Shown piece after piece: positions 18,855-29,304 of a stretch of 64,000 bases of DNA; the first letter of the stretch is position 1, and every line of letters begins with the position of its first letter. The position numbers and the translations under genes were made by a program. The notes under the pieces are model-generated. The model did not search any database and was not told the origin of the DNA. It saw nothing but the letters and a program-made list of their open reading frames with translations. Source of the DNA: Cobetia sp. cqz5-12 (GTDB taxonomy: Bacteria > Pseudomonadota > Gammaproteobacteria > Pseudomonadales > Halomonadaceae); NCBI RefSeq assembly GCF_016495405.1, contig NZ_CP044522.1:3519638-3583637 (forward strand), read 5' to 3'.

Positions 18855-19694
18855 ATGCCAGGATTGCTCGATCACTCATCTCCCCGCGCCCTGCGTCGTC
18901 TGCTCCCGCTGGCGGCGCTTGCGGCGTCCGTCACCCTGAGCGCCTGCGCCAGTTCTCCTCTGGGCCGCAGCCAATTGACGCTCTATTCGGATCAGGAGCT
19001 GGAGAAGATGGGAGAAGCCAGTTTCAGCAAGTACCAACAGGAGCTGCCGGTGGTGGAAGGTCGTCAGGATGCCTACGTCAGCTGCGTGGCGGATGCGGTG
19101 ACCGCCAAGGTACCCGCCAGCTATGGCATCAGCGGCTGGCAGGTCAAGGTATTCGAGGATGAGTCCGCCAATGCCTTCGCGTTGCCGGGCGGGTATATCG
19201 GTGTCAACACCGGACTGCTGGAGGTCGCCGAGAATCAGGATCAGCTGGCGACCGTCATCGGCCACGAGATCGCCCACGTGCTGGCGCGCCACGCCAACGA
19301 GCGCGTCTCGACCCAATCGCTGACCTCCGCCGGGCTGTCATTGACCCAGGCACTGGCCGGCCTCGAAGGTACCGGTGGCGATCAGCTCATGGGGCTGCTG
19401 GGCATGGGCGCCGAATATGGCGTGCTCAAGCCGTTCTCGCGCTCCCACGAGTCCGAAGCCGACCTGCTGGGACTGGACCTGATGGCCGAAGCCGGCTTCG
19501 ATCCGCGCGCCAGCATCAAGCTGTGGGCCAACATGAATGCTGCCGGTGGCGCGCAACCGCCGGTGTGGATGTCGACGCACCCGAGTGATGAGCAGCGCAT
19601 GGCGGCCCTCAACGAGCGCCTCGAGACCGCTCTACCAACCTATCAGCAGGCCCGCGCCGCCGGCGAGAAGCCCGGCTGCGATCGACTACGCTGA
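18855..19694 (+). CDS. M48 family metallopeptidase lipoprotein (LoiP/YcaL-like)
   Basis: A zinc endopeptidase anchored in the outer membrane, of the kind that removes misassembled envelope proteins. The 279-residue product has a lipoprotein signal peptide with LSAC (Cys31). Its catalytic motif is HEIAH (His137, Glu138, His141), with the third ligand Glu199 in SHESEAD. The segment FALPGGYIGVNTGLL before the HEXXH is typical of M48B members. RBS AGGAGG is 7 bases before ATG. It stands as a single gene, divergent from the DUF815 ATPase and followed by a long hairpin. LoiP, YcaL and BepA share the layout; without TPR repeats BepA is excluded. Confidence 0.9.
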   Translation: MPGLLDHSSPRALRRLLPLAALAASVTLSACASSPLGRSQLTLYSDQELEKMGEASFSKYQQELPVVEGRQDAYVSCVADAVTAKVPASYGISGWQVKVFEDESANAFALPGGYIGVNTGLLEVAENQDQLATVIGHEIAHVLARHANERVSTQSLTSAGLSLTQALAGLEGTGGDQLMGLLGMGAEYGVLKPFSRSHESEADLLGLDLMAEAGFDPRASIKLWANMNAAGGAQPPVWMSTHPSDEQRMAALNERLETALPTYQQARAAGEKPGCDRLR

Positions 19695-20039
19695 CCCCGC
19701 CTGTGTGGCGTGGCTTAACCAGTCTCAGGTAACACACTCGCGCGGCCCCTGAAGAACCCGGGGCTGCGCGAGTGTGTGGCGCCCTCCATCCAGCTACCCG
19801 CCTTTTCCTTGTTTGCGACCCCTCCCCGCCTCTTCCTGGCTGGCTCACGCTACCAGCCTTCTGATCCATCGCACTGACAGCTCGAATGTAAAAAGACGCC
19901 GTCAAATGTGTCGATATCCGCGAATCATGTAACCGCATTGCTAATCTGGGATCACCTGCTCGCCTTTGTACTGCTCATGCAGACACTTCATGCACAGCGG
20001 CACGAGCATATTCCCGACACTCGCTTGAGGATGCCTTAC
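19695..20039. other. 345-bp region between the M48 gene and the REC-EAL gene
   Basis: A long hairpin after the peptidase gene (19732-19777), then a stretch with a weak extended -10 (TGC-TAATCT, about 19939-19947) before the EAL gene. Nothing else is recognised. Confidence 0.45.
19732..19777 (+). terminator. Stem-loop after the M48 peptidase gene
   Basis: ACACACTCGCGC (19732-19743) can pair with the complementary GCGCGAGTGTGT ending at 19777, enclosing a second GC stem GGCCCC/GGGGCT. No T-tract follows. Confidence 0.55.
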
Positions 20040-21227
20040 ATGACTCGACACGCACTCATCATTGACGACGATCCGGATTTTCGTGAGCTCATCAGCGGGC
20101 TGCTTTCCGCCCATGGTTTCGACTGCACGCAGAGCGAAGGGCTGCAGGACATCGCCTGCAACCCCGCCTGTCTGGAGACGGACCTCATCCTGGTGGACTA
20201 CGAACTGGGCGACTTCACCGGCGATGATGTGCTCGGCTATCTGCGCGAACGCAATGTCGAGGCGGGTATCATCCTGATGAGCGCCTGTCACAACGACGAC
20301 ATGCAAGCGATGGTCGCCAGAGGCAAGCGCAGCGGCCTGGAGATGCTGGGCCAGCTCGGCAAGCCCTTCGACATCATGCACCTGGCCTCGCTGCTGGCAG
20401 AGCTGGACAAGCAACGCAATCCGCTGTCACTCGATGAACTGGATGATGCGCTGACCGAGCGCCAGCTGCACCTCGTCTACCAGCCCAAGATCGACCTCGC
20501 CAGTGGCCGGCTCAGCGGCGCGGAGGCTCTCGTGCGCTGGCAGCATCCTCTGCGCGGCATGGTCATGCCCAACCAGTTCATCGCCCTGGCGGAACGCAGC
20601 AATCGTATCGAGGCACTCACCTGGCAGGTCATCGAGCATGGCTTCCGCCAGCAGGGCCAATGGCAATCTCAGGGCCTTCACCTTGATCTCGCGCTCAATC
20701 TGTCACCCCAGCTGCTGCGCACCCGCGACATGCTGAAGACGCTGGATGCGCTGGCCAGTCAGCATCATGTCGATCCGCACTCCATCACGCTGGAGCTCAC
20801 AGAGAGCTGCGGGATCGACTGCCTCACCTACGCTCGTCACCTGCTGAATGCCATTCGCGACCGCGGCTATCGCCTGGCGCTGGATGACTTCGGCACCGGT
20901 TTCTCCTCGATGATGCAGCTCTACAACCTGCCGTTCGACGAGTTGAAGATCGACCAATGCTTCGTCGGGCGCAGCGACAGCCACCCGGAAGCGCGCGCCA
21001 TCACCCGTACCATCGTCGAGCTGGGTCAGCGTCTGAATCTCGCCGTGGTCGGCGAAGGCATCGAGACCGCGGAACAGCGCGATTACCTCTGCGATACCCG
21101 CTGCAATATCGGCCAGGGCTATCTGTTCGCGCGCCCCATGCCCGTCAGCGACTTCAATGCCTGGAGCCGCTGCCCGCCCAGCGCCGTCAATGCACTCAGC
21201 CAGCGCCACGCCTCCGCAGTCCATTGA
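20040..21227 (+). CDS. Response regulator with EAL cyclic-di-GMP phosphodiesterase domain
   Basis: A two-domain output protein that would hydrolyse cyclic di-GMP when its receiver is phosphorylated. The receiver spans about residues 1-120, with Asp9-11, phosphoacceptor Asp53 (LVDYE) and Lys108 (LGKPF). The EAL domain follows from about residue 135 with its key residues intact: EALVRW, NLSP, ELTES, DDFGTG, KID, GEGIE and GQGYLF. It should therefore be active. The start at 20040 follows GAGGA and matches the receiver start; in-frame ATGs at 19908 and 20031 lack support. No cognate kinase is adjacent in the same orientation, though a hybrid kinase converges on it. Confidence 0.9.
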   Translation: MTRHALIIDDDPDFRELISGLLSAHGFDCTQSEGLQDIACNPACLETDLILVDYELGDFTGDDVLGYLRERNVEAGIILMSACHNDDMQAMVARGKRSGLEMLGQLGKPFDIMHLASLLAELDKQRNPLSLDELDDALTERQLHLVYQPKIDLASGRLSGAEALVRWQHPLRGMVMPNQFIALAERSNRIEALTWQVIEHGFRQQGQWQSQGLHLDLALNLSPQLLRTRDMLKTLDALASQHHVDPHSITLELTESCGIDCLTYARHLLNAIRDRGYRLALDDFGTGFSSMMQLYNLPFDELKIDQCFVGRSDSHPEARAITRTIVELGQRLNLAVVGEGIETAEQRDYLCDTRCNIGQGYLFARPMPVSDFNAWSRCPPSAVNALSQRHASAVH

Positions 21228-21283
21228 GAAGACTGACGTCCCCCCGCAGCGCAGGACAGACAGCGGGAATGCCGCAACACCCC

Positions 21284-21331
21284 CACTACACAGACGCCAC
21301 CCATGTCACCATGGGTGGCGTCTGTGTAGTG
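21284..21331. terminator. Perfect 22-bp inverted repeat between two convergent signalling genes
   Basis: CACTACACAGACGCCACCCATG (arm 21284-21305, given by its ends) pairs without mismatch with 21310-21331 around the loop TCAC. It lacks T-tracts. It sits between the converging REC-EAL and hybrid-kinase genes, so a bidirectional termination role is likely. Confidence 0.6.
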
Positions 21332-21443
21332 AAGGACAGGGTGAAGAAAGGGTGAAGAGAGCGAGAGAAGACGGGAACGGGAGAACAAGAGGGGCGGTAG
21401 TGAAATGCTGTCGGCTGTCCATCACGCCATCACGTCCCAACTA

Positions 21444-23870
21444 TCAGGAGAACAGATAGCCCTCCTCGAGGAGGCTGTCCCGCGTCGGCACACTCAAGGA
21501 GCGCAACATAGCGACATGCTGGTGTACCCGGGTCATGTCTCCGCTGATCACGGCCTCTTCCAGTGCCTTGGCGCCACTGGCAATGCCACTGCAGCCCAGC
21601 GAAGCTGACGCCCCTTTCAGGGAGTGCGCCTCGCGCTTGAGCTCCGTGAGGTCCATCTGCTTCAGCAAGGTCACCATCACGTCGAGGCGTCCTTCAAGGC
21701 GCGTCAGGTAATTGTTCAGCAGTCGTGAATAGGCCTCGCCATTCAAGGTCGTGAGCAGCTCCTGACAGATCGCGTGTTGCAGCAAGGAAGGCGCGGCATC
21801 GGGCAGGGCGCGCGCGGCTGAGTCGTCAGTTGCCACATCGAGCGCCGGAGACGGGTCGATCTGCGCGCTCCTATCATCCGCCGCTGTCGGTCTGAAGACA
21901 TCATCGCCTGGCCCCTGCACGGCGGTAGACGGCTCGCCAGCCGGAGCCTCTGGCTTGTCTGGCTCAAACGCCTCCTGCTGCGAATCAGACTTCTGTGAAT
22001 CAGCCCTCTGTGACTCAGCCTCCTGTGAATCAGAGGTCTGGACCAGATACTGTTGCAGCACCCGATGCAGATCATCACGCGTGAAGGGTTTGTGCAGCAC
22101 CCCCTGCATGCCGGCCTCGATGCAGCGGCGGGCATCTTCCTGCATCACGTTGGCGGTCATCGCGATGATCGGCAGACGAGCGCTGGCGGGTTGCTCGGAC
22201 TCGTGCTGACGCCAGCGACGTGTCGTCTCGACGCCATCCAGTACCGGCATCTGCATGTCCATGAACACCAGGTCCACATCGTTACCAGCCTGCGCCAGCC
22301 ATTCGAGTGCCTGTTCACCGTCCTCCACCACCGTGACCTGCTGCCCCAGATACTCGAGCATGGCCCGCGCCAGTGACTGATTGACCTCGTTGTCTTCCAC
22401 CACCAGCACGCTTGCGTGGGACAAGGGCGTGTCTCCCACGGCCTGCTGCGGGCAAGCCTCGGCGGCGGTCAATACCGGCAGCGGCACGCGGCACCAGAAA
22501 CGGCTGCCGAGCCCGAGATGGCTCTCGACGCCGATCTCACCCCCCATCGCTTCCACCAGTCGTTTGCAGATGGCAAGCCCGAGCCCGGTGCCTTCATGAC
22601 GACGCGCAATCGAGGTATCCACCTGGGTGAAGGGGGCAAACAAGTGGCTCACCTGGTCGGCGGCGATCCCGCAACCGCTGTCGTGCACCTCGAAATGAAA
22701 CATCTCGCCCTCTTCCAATGATGCCCTCAGTCGGATGGTCCCCTGGGGACAGAACTTGAAGGCATTGTTGAGCAGGTTGGTCAGTACCTGACGCAGGCGA
22801 TTGACGTCCCCCTTCACCCAGACAGGCAGGTCATCGGTACGTTCTTCGAGGAAGATGCGCGAGCATCCCTTGCCGGCACTGCCTGTCTGGCGATGGTAAT
22901 GCGCGGCCAGGGAATCGAGGAATTCGGGCAACGAGAAGCAGCGCGGATCCAGCTCCAGCTTGCCGGCTTCGATCTTGGAATAATCCAGCACATCATTGAT
23001 GACGGCCTGCAGGCTCTCGGCACTCTGGCGCAGCATCGTCAGGTATTGCTGGCCACGCCGGGTCGAGACTTCCTCGCCGATGAGGTCCGAGACGCCGACC
23101 ATGCCATTGAGCGGGGTGCGAATCTCATGGCTCATGATCGCCATGAATTCCGACTTGGCACGACTGGCTGCCTGAGCCAGCTGCACCATGCCATCCAGCT
23201 CCTGGGTACGCTCCTCCAGCTTGCGGGTCTTGGAGGCTCGCCCACGACTCTCGACGATCAGCGCGACCACCAGCACGATGCCGCTCAGGGTCATCAGCAG
23301 CACCAGCGACAGTGCGAGGGCATACAGGTTGAGAAGCTCCGTGCGCTCCTTCGTGCGCTGGATAGCGGCCTCTGCATTGATGTTCAGCAGCAGCTCGCCG
23401 GTCTGCTCCTGAAGCGAGTCAAGCCGGCTGAGTATCTGCATATAGAAGGACGCATCACGCTCCTGACGACTCGCCAGGTCCATGATGGCGCTGTCCAGCA
23501 CCTCGATTCTGGGCAGCATGGCCATCAGCTGGGAATGCAGATCAGGCATCCCCGCCAGCATGCTGCCCAGTTGGCCGCTCTGCAGCAGTTGCACCCGGCT
23601 ATAGAGGATGTCGAGCCGCAACAGCAGCTCGCTGTCATCCATCAAGGCGGGCGGCGTCGGGGTCTTCTGTTCCTCGGCCACCACCATGCGCAGCTCGCGC
23701 ACTTCCCTGTCGAACTGATAGACCGCCCAGATCAGATTCTCACGCAACTTGTGCTCGAGTGCCTGCTGACGCTGATAGACCAGAACGCCAGTCACCAATG
23801 CCGAGACGAAGAACAACGTCGCGGCAATGGCGATGGCGGTTCTGAAATGCAGAGAACGAAGTGGATTCAT
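21444..23870 (-). CDS. Hybrid sensor histidine kinase (HisKA-HATPase-REC-Hpt)
   Basis: An inner-membrane tripartite phosphorelay kinase of the ArcB/BarA/TorS layout. The 808-residue product has a membrane helix at about residues 11-31, a periplasmic helical domain of about 150 residues, and a second helix at about 183-207. HisKA follows with His248 ([10 protein letters not shown]), then HATPase_c ([23 protein letters not shown]). The receiver has Asp539 (FMDMQMP) and Lys595, and the Hpt domain has His750 ([12 protein letters not shown]). The linker before Hpt contains four 5-residue repeats around DSQ. It follows a periplasmic protein gene by 48 bases on the same strand; an OmpR-type regulator is divergent. 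The three probably form one pathway. Confidence 0.92.
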   Translation of the reverse strand: MNPLRSLHFRTAIAIAATLFFVSALVTGVLVYQRQQALEHKLRENLIWAVYQFDREVRELRMVVAEEQKTPTPPALMDDSELLLRLDILYSRVQLLQSGQLGSMLAGMPDLHSQLMAMLPRIEVLDSAIMDLASRQERDASFYMQILSRLDSLQEQTGELLLNINAEAAIQRTKERTELLNLYALALSLVLLMTLSGIVLVVALIVESRGRASKTRKLEERTQELDGMVQLAQAASRAKSEFMAIMSHEIRTPLNGMVGVSDLIGEEVSTRRGQQYLTMLRQSAESLQAVINDVLDYSKIEAGKLELDPRCFSLPEFLDSLAAHYHRQTGSAGKGCSRIFLEERTDDLPVWVKGDVNRLRQVLTNLLNNAFKFCPQGTIRLRASLEEGEMFHFEVHDSGCGIAADQVSHLFAPFTQVDTSIARRHEGTGLGLAICKRLVEAMGGEIGVESHLGLGSRFWCRVPLPVLTAAEACPQQAVGDTPLSHASVLVVEDNEVNQSLARAMLEYLGQQVTVVEDGEQALEWLAQAGNDVDLVFMDMQMPVLDGVETTRRWRQHESEQPASARLPIIAMTANVMQEDARRCIEAGMQGVLHKPFTRDDLHRVLQQYLVQTSDSQEAESQRADSQKSDSQQEAFEPDKPEAPAGEPSTAVQGPGDDVFRPTAADDRSAQIDPSPALDVATDDSAARALPDAAPSLLQHAICQELLTTLNGEAYSRLLNNYLTRLEGRLDVMVTLLKQMDLTELKREAHSLKGASASLGCSGIASGAKALEEAVISGDMTRVHQHVAMLRSLSVPTRDSLLEEGYLFS
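21979..22038 (-). repeat. Four 15-bp tandem repeats inside the hybrid kinase gene
   Basis: Units TGTGAATCAGCCCTC and variants at 21979-21993, 21994-22008, 22009-22023 and 22024-22038 (plus-strand reading). In the gene they encode repeats of the form (D/E)SQxx in the linker between receiver and Hpt domains. Because 15 is a multiple of 3, copy-number changes would keep the frame. Confidence 0.85.
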
Positions 23871-23918
23871 GCACGGGCATCCTGCCAGAGCTCACGAAGT
23901 TGAGCGGTAAAAACGGGG

Positions 23919-24458
23919 TCAGCGTTCAATTTCAATGCGCTTCACCTGCCAGACAGAGCGAGTCATGATTTCCTCGTTGAGGAGATCCGGCTGCTCACTG
24001 AAGGGGTAGATGATGAAGATAGGACCATTGTCACGCACACGTAGTCGCTTGCCGTCGACTTCCATGGCCAGTATCACCGGATGATCGAAATAGTCCTGCA
24101 CTGGCGCGCTGGCGGCGTAGTCGTTGAGCGCCACGATACGCATGGTGCCATCCTCGACACCGACCGCCTCCATCAACGCCGAACCGAGCGGACCGCTGAA
24201 GCTCACTTCGCCGTCATGCCAGGGGGTGGTGGTCACGGTTTCCCGTTGCGTCAGCGCCATGAGCATGGCGCGATCGAAATGCGCCTCGCCTCCGGCATTG
24301 GCATGGGTGATATCACCGGTGACACGCAGCACCACCGGCCCCTGCGGCGCCTCCAGGGCCATGGCGAAGGGGGAAAACGACAGTGTCAGCAGCAGAAGCC
24401 AGTGGCGCATGCGAGGTAACGCCGTGGTGAGGCGTCGCAGGAGAATGAGAAGCGGCAT
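23919..24458 (-). CDS. Periplasmic sulfite-oxidase-fold (molybdopterin-binding-like) protein without cysteine
   Basis: The 179-residue product has an N-terminal signal peptide (Leu-rich core, likely cleavage after AMA). It then resembles the small oxidoreductase molybdopterin-binding-domain proteins often encoded beside sensor kinases: LRVTGDI near the start, FSGPLGSALMEAVG, VALNDYAASAP and a C-terminal SVWQVKRIEIE. There is no cysteine anywhere, so the Mo-ligating Cys of true sulfite-oxidase-type enzymes is missing. I infer a ligand-sensing or kinase-accessory role instead of catalysis. ATG 24458 follows GGAG; a longer frame from 24509 is less likely. It lies 48 bases upstream of the hybrid kinase gene on the same strand. 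Confidence 0.7.
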   Translation of the reverse strand: MPLLILLRRLTTALPRMRHWLLLLTLSFSPFAMALEAPQGPVVLRVTGDITHANAGGEAHFDRAMLMALTQRETVTTTPWHDGEVSFSGPLGSALMEAVGVEDGTMRIVALNDYAASAPVQDYFDHPVILAMEVDGKRLRVRDNGPIFIIYPFSEQPDLLNEEIMTRSVWQVKRIEIER

Positions 24459-24686
24459 GGGAAGACTCCAGGGGTCATGGACAACCATGGATGACGGCCG
24501 GAGGTTCACCGTCTCGTTTCATCCTCGCCATTCACGAGCCAGCAGCGGCACCGCGCCATGAAGCAGCGAGAGGGGATGAACACGAGTATATGTCGCCATC
24601 GTCATGCCAAACGTGAACCATTGTGACGCGGTCTCACGCAAGAGACGCGTAGACTGCTTGCGATACCCACGCGGGGAGGCAATGAC

Positions 24687-25403
24687 ATGCAAATCGGCAT
24701 TCTGGAAGATGATCATGATCAACGTGATTACCTGACCCTGTGTCTCGAGGCCCAGGGACATGAGCTGGCAGGCTTCGAGCGCGCCAGCCAGTTGTTGCGC
24801 GCGCTGCGCGAGCGCAGCTTCGACCTACTGATCATCGACTGGCAGCTGCCGGATGCCTGCGGCATGGAGCTGACGCGCACACTGCGCAGCGAGCACGGCT
24901 GGCGGGGGCTGATCCTGTTCATCACCGCAAGCCAGGGGGTGGAGGATGTCGTGCATGCGCTTCAGCACGGCGCCGATGACTTCCTGGCCAAGCCGATCCG
25001 CCCTGCCGAGCTGACGGCGCGTGTGGAAGCGCTGGGTAGGCGCTTCGTCACCTCCGACACCAATTACCTGCAGCCCAAGGTGGCCATCAGCGATCAATAT
25101 CGGATCGAGCCGGATGAACACACCATCTGGTGCGGCGAGGAGCCGGTCGCCCTGACCCAGCGCGAATACCAGCTGGCCTCCCTGCTGCTGCGCCACGTCG
25201 GAGAGCTTTACTCACGCGCCTACCTGCTGGAGATGATCTGGGGGGTCAACGGGGATATCTCGACCCGTACGGTCGACACCCACGTCAGCCGCCTGCGGCG
25301 CAAGCTGGGGCTGGACGGCAGCCGTGGACTCAGGCTGAAAAGTGTCTATCAGTACGGATATCGACTCGAATCCTGTGCCACGACCCCCGCCAAGAGCAGC
25401 TGA
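24687..25403 (+). CDS. OmpR/PhoB-family response regulator
   Basis: A DNA-binding response regulator of 238 residues. The receiver has acidic Glu7-Asp9, phosphoacceptor Asp51 (IIDWQLP) and Lys102 (AKPIRP). The winged-helix domain from about residue 135 has the family signature TQREYQLASLLLRHVGELYSR split over helix 1, then TRTVDTHVSRLRRKLG and YGYRLE. RBS GGGGAGG lies before the ATG. It is divergent from the periplasmic protein and hybrid kinase genes across a 228-bp gap, so it is their likely partner. It ends at a strong bidirectional terminator. Confidence 0.9.
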   Translation: MQIGILEDDHDQRDYLTLCLEAQGHELAGFERASQLLRALRERSFDLLIIDWQLPDACGMELTRTLRSEHGWRGLILFITASQGVEDVVHALQHGADDFLAKPIRPAELTARVEALGRRFVTSDTNYLQPKVAISDQYRIEPDEHTIWCGEEPVALTQREYQLASLLLRHVGELYSRAYLLEMIWGVNGDISTRTVDTHVSRLRRKLGLDGSRGLRLKSVYQYGYRLESCATTPAKSS

Positions 25404-25444
25404 GCGCCAATAGCGAGGCGTGAGCACGCTGGACCGTGGCCAAC

Positions 25445-25486
25445 AAAAAGGAGCGGGGGACTCCATCGAGTCCCCCGCTCCTTTTT
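25445..25486. terminator. Bidirectional terminator between the response regulator gene and aroE
   Basis: An 18-bp perfect stem (AAAAAGGAGCGGGGGACT and complement) around CCATCG, with A5 and T5 flanks, between convergent genes. Confidence 0.95.
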
Positions 25487-25546
25487 CATCGTCTGTCGTC
25501 TGGCTGACCATCTGAATCGACGTGCATCCCCGGCAAGGCACGGGGA

Positions 25547-26377
25547 TCATCCCTCCGCCAGCATCCTGCGCAACATGCCCGCCACGGGCCCCGTCTCCGG
25601 GCGCTTGTGACGCCACAGGAAGTAGGACTCGGCCGCCTGCTCCACCAGCATGCCGAGACCATCCTCGACCCGCGCGCCGCGCTCGCTGGCCCAGCGCATG
25701 AAGACGGTCGGCTCGGCGGCATACATCATGTCGTAGGCGAGCGCCTGCGGAGAGAACAGCGAATCCGGCAACGGCGGCAGCTCACCGCCCAGCGATGCAC
25801 TGGTGCCATTGATGACCAGATCGAACTGACCCTCGATGGCCGCATAGCTGCCACCGGACAGCAGGCAGCCTTGCCCCGCCAGGTCGGCGAAGTCCTCGGC
25901 CAGCGCGCTGGCCTTGGCGGCGGTGCGATTGGCGATCACCAATGCCGCCGGCTGCTTGGCCAGCAGAGGCTCCAGCACCCCACGCACGGCGCCTCCCGCG
26001 CCGAGAATCAGGATGCGCGCGCCCGTGAGCGGCGCCTCGAGACGCTCGAGATCACGGGTCAGGCCGACACCATCGGTGGTATCGCCATACAGCTGACCGG
26101 TCTTGCCGAGCATCAGCGTATTGACGGCACCGGCGCGACGGGCACGCGGACTCAGCACATCGACCAACCGGAAGGCCTGCTCCTTGAAGGGCATGGTGAC
26201 ATTCGCCCCCTGACCACCTTCAGCGACGAACTCGGCCCAACCGGCCGCGAAGTCATCGACCGGCGCCAGTCGTGCCTCATAGCTCAGGGAGTCCTTGAGC
26301 TGCTCAGCGAAGGAGCGATGAATCAACGGGGATTTCGAGTGGGCAATCGGGTTGCCGAATACAGCGTAACGGGACAT
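25547..26377 (-). CDS. aroE: Shikimate dehydrogenase AroE
   Basis: AroE reduces 3-dehydroshikimate to shikimate with NADPH in aromatic amino acid synthesis. The 276-residue product starts [17 protein letters not shown], with the substrate-binding Ser residues, catalytic Lys65 in NVTMPFKEQ and Asp near residue 100. The NADP fold begins [10 protein letters not shown] near 128 and has NRT near 150. The start at 26377 follows CGGAG and matches the family; an upstream in-frame ATG (26488) lies inside hemF. It is last in a tsaC-hemF-aroE run on the minus strand, 46 bases after hemF. Confidence 0.96.
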   Translation of the reverse strand: MSRYAVFGNPIAHSKSPLIHRSFAEQLKDSLSYEARLAPVDDFAAGWAEFVAEGGQGANVTMPFKEQAFRLVDVLSPRARRAGAVNTLMLGKTGQLYGDTTDGVGLTRDLERLEAPLTGARILILGAGGAVRGVLEPLLAKQPAALVIANRTAAKASALAEDFADLAGQGCLLSGGSYAAIEGQFDLVINGTSASLGGELPPLPDSLFSPQALAYDMMYAAEPTVFMRWASERGARVEDGLGMLVEQAAESYFLWRHKRPETGPVAGMLRRMLAEG

Positions 26378-26423
26378 CAGGACTCCGGGACAATCACAGA
26401 AAAGCGTCAGGTCAATGCGGCGA

Positions 26424-27422
<999 letters not shown>

Positions 27423-27523
27423 TTACCGCGACACGCTGCGCTCGGCAGGTCGGAAAATGCCCCTCTTGGGCGCCTGGATGACGCGGCACTGATCTGGATC
27501 AACCCGAGCGACGATCCTGCTGC

Positions 27524-28105
27524 TCAGGCGCGCAGTACCTTGCCGGTCGCGAGATCACGAATGGTGCTGGGACGCGGATTGCCACCGAGCGGCCCCTCGA
27601 GGATCACGTCATTGACCAGCGCGTCGCCGAAGGCGTCACGCACCTCGTCTGCGGTCATGGCAGGTGCCTCGCCGGCACGGTTGGCCGAGGTCGACACCAG
27701 CGGGCCGCCGAAGGCGGCGCACAATGCCTGGACCAGCGGATGATCGGTCACGCGCACGGCCAGACTGACGTGCTCACCGCGCAGCAAGGGGTGCGCACGG
27801 CCATTGTCAGGCACCAGCCAGGTATAGGGTCCCGGCCAGCTGGCCAGCAGCTGCTCACGCTGCTCGACGGTGACTCCCGCCAGCCAGGGTTCCAGCTGGG
27901 CGATATCACCGGCGATCAGGATCAAGCCCTTGGCGGCGTCGCGGGACTTGAGCTTGATCAGCCGAGCCAGGGCCTCACCATCGTCAGGATCACACCCCAG
28001 CCCCCAGACGGCCTCGGTGGGATAGGCAACGATGCCCCCATTGCGAAGACAGGCAGCGGCACCGTCGAGGGCACGCTGATCCAGCGAAACATCACTGACA
28101 TTCAT
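27524..28105 (-). CDS. tsaC: Threonylcarbamoyl-AMP synthase TsaC
   Basis: TsaC condenses threonine, bicarbonate and ATP to threonylcarbamoyl-AMP, the first step of the t6A37 modification in ANN-decoding tRNAs. The 193-residue product is the short YrdC/RimN form: GGIVAYPTEAVWGLGCDP near residues 23-40, KSRDAAKGLILIAGD near 53-67, and LVSTSANRAGEAP near 135-147. The family's KRxxxK pattern reads KSRDAAKG. It is first in the minus-strand run with hemF and aroE, and the yrdC-aroE neighbourhood is conserved in gammaproteobacteria. An extended -10 element lies about 45 bases upstream. Confidence 0.96.
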   Translation of the reverse strand: MNVSDVSLDQRALDGAAACLRNGGIVAYPTEAVWGLGCDPDDGEALARLIKLKSRDAAKGLILIAGDIAQLEPWLAGVTVEQREQLLASWPGPYTWLVPDNGRAHPLLRGEHVSLAVRVTDHPLVQALCAAFGGPLVSTSANRAGEAPAMTADEVRDAFGDALVNDVILEGPLGGNPRPSTIRDLATGKVLRA

Positions 28106-28410
28106 GATCTGCTCGAACTCCTAGCTGCGGCAACACGATGGCGGCGATTCTAGCACGCTCACCGGCGCGAGACCGACGCTGCACATCGACGCAACACGAC
28201 GTCGCGCCGGGGTGGCATAGGCGCACCGCCCGGTTCACGGCATGATGGAGGTGTCCATCGCCCTCAGGATATGGCAGAACTGACGCAAAGGCTTGTTTCG
28301 AAAGACTATCGAGGTCATTTGGACGCTTTGCTGGACAGTCTCCATCGCCAGGCCTGATGGCGTTTCACCCCGCTCTTCTTTCCTCTTTTCTTCAGACAAG
28401 GATGTGATTC
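28106..28410. other. 305-bp divergent region between tsaC and the phosphatase gene
   Basis: Holds a leftward extended -10 for tsaC (28147-28155). On the phosphatase side I find no clear promoter hexamers. Confidence 0.45.
28147..28155 (-). promoter_or_regulatory. Extended -10 promoter for tsaC-hemF-aroE
   Basis: On the minus strand TGC-TAGAAT is the same extended -10 nonamer as before der. Predicted start near 28140, leaving a leader of about 35 bases. Confidence 0.6.
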
Positions 28411-29295
28411 ATGCGCCGCGCTTTCTCACTGACGACCTCAGCCGCTCTCTTGCTGGCATTGGCTGGCTGCGCCAGCTCTGGCACCCAGGCGCCGACCGCC
28501 CCGGCACCACGCCCTGCCCCGCTGCAGGATGCCGCGGCACAGGCGCCCTTGAGCGACCAGGCGATGCTGGCGACCCTGTGGATACAGCGCAGCGCGGAGT
28601 TTCATGCCCTGTCACTGCAAGCCTTCAACGTGGCCCACGACCGCCTGAATCTGGCGCTGGCACGTCGTCACGCACAGGACAAGCCGCTGGCGGTGGTCGT
28701 CGATGTCGATGACACCGTGCTCGACACCACCAGCTACGGCGGCTGGGCACTGCGTGAAGGTCGTACCTACGACAGCCAGAGCTGGGCTGACTGGGTGGAT
28801 GACGCCATCTCCACGGCTTCACCGGGCGCCGTGGCGTTCCTCAACTACGCACACGAAAGCGGCGTCGATGTCTACTACATCACCAACCGCAAGGCGGCTG
28901 GCAAGCAGGCCACCATCGCCAATCTTGCCGCGCTGGGCTTCCCGCAGGCCAATGCCGAGCACGTGATGCCGCGCACCGACAGCTCCGACAAGACCGCGCG
29001 CCGCGCGCGGGTCACGGCCGAGCATGACATCGCGCTGCTGATGGGCGATAACCTCGGCGATTTCGATCAGGCCTTCCAGCAGTCCACCACCCGCGCACGC
29101 AATGCCGAGGTCGCCCGCCAGGCGGATCAGTTCGGCCGTCGCTTCGTGCTGTTGCCCAACCCGACCTACGGCGAGTGGGAAGGCGTGCTCTACGATGGCA
29201 ACTGGAGTGCCAGTGAGCACGAGAAGCGCGCCATGCGTGATGCGGCGCTCAATGCCTGGCAGCCCGAGAGCGGCACGGTCAGACAGGGCAAATGA
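28411..29295 (+). CDS. 5'-nucleotidase/acid phosphatase, lipoprotein e(P4) family
   Basis: A class C HAD-superfamily phosphatase anchored to the outer membrane. In Haemophilus, e(P4) dephosphorylates NMN and haem-uptake-related substrates. The 294-residue product has a lipoprotein signal peptide (LLALAGC, Cys20). The catalytic DVDDTVLD has Asp98 and Asp100, and YYITNRK follows near 155. KTARRARV and the acidic MGDNLGDFDQ near 212-221 complete the HAD set. RBS AAGGA precedes ATG 28411. It stands alone between minus-strand tsaC and dprA. It would release nucleosides or phosphate from external nucleotides. Confidence 0.92.
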   Translation: MRRAFSLTTSAALLLALAGCASSGTQAPTAPAPRPAPLQDAAAQAPLSDQAMLATLWIQRSAEFHALSLQAFNVAHDRLNLALARRHAQDKPLAVVVDVDDTVLDTTSYGGWALREGRTYDSQSWADWVDDAISTASPGAVAFLNYAHESGVDVYYITNRKAAGKQATIANLAALGFPQANAEHVMPRTDSSDKTARRARVTAEHDIALLMGDNLGDFDQAFQQSTTRARNAEVARQADQFGRRFVLLPNPTYGEWEGVLYDGNWSASEHEKRAMRDAALNAWQPESGTVRQGK

Positions 29296-29304
29296 GTTCA
29301 GGGT

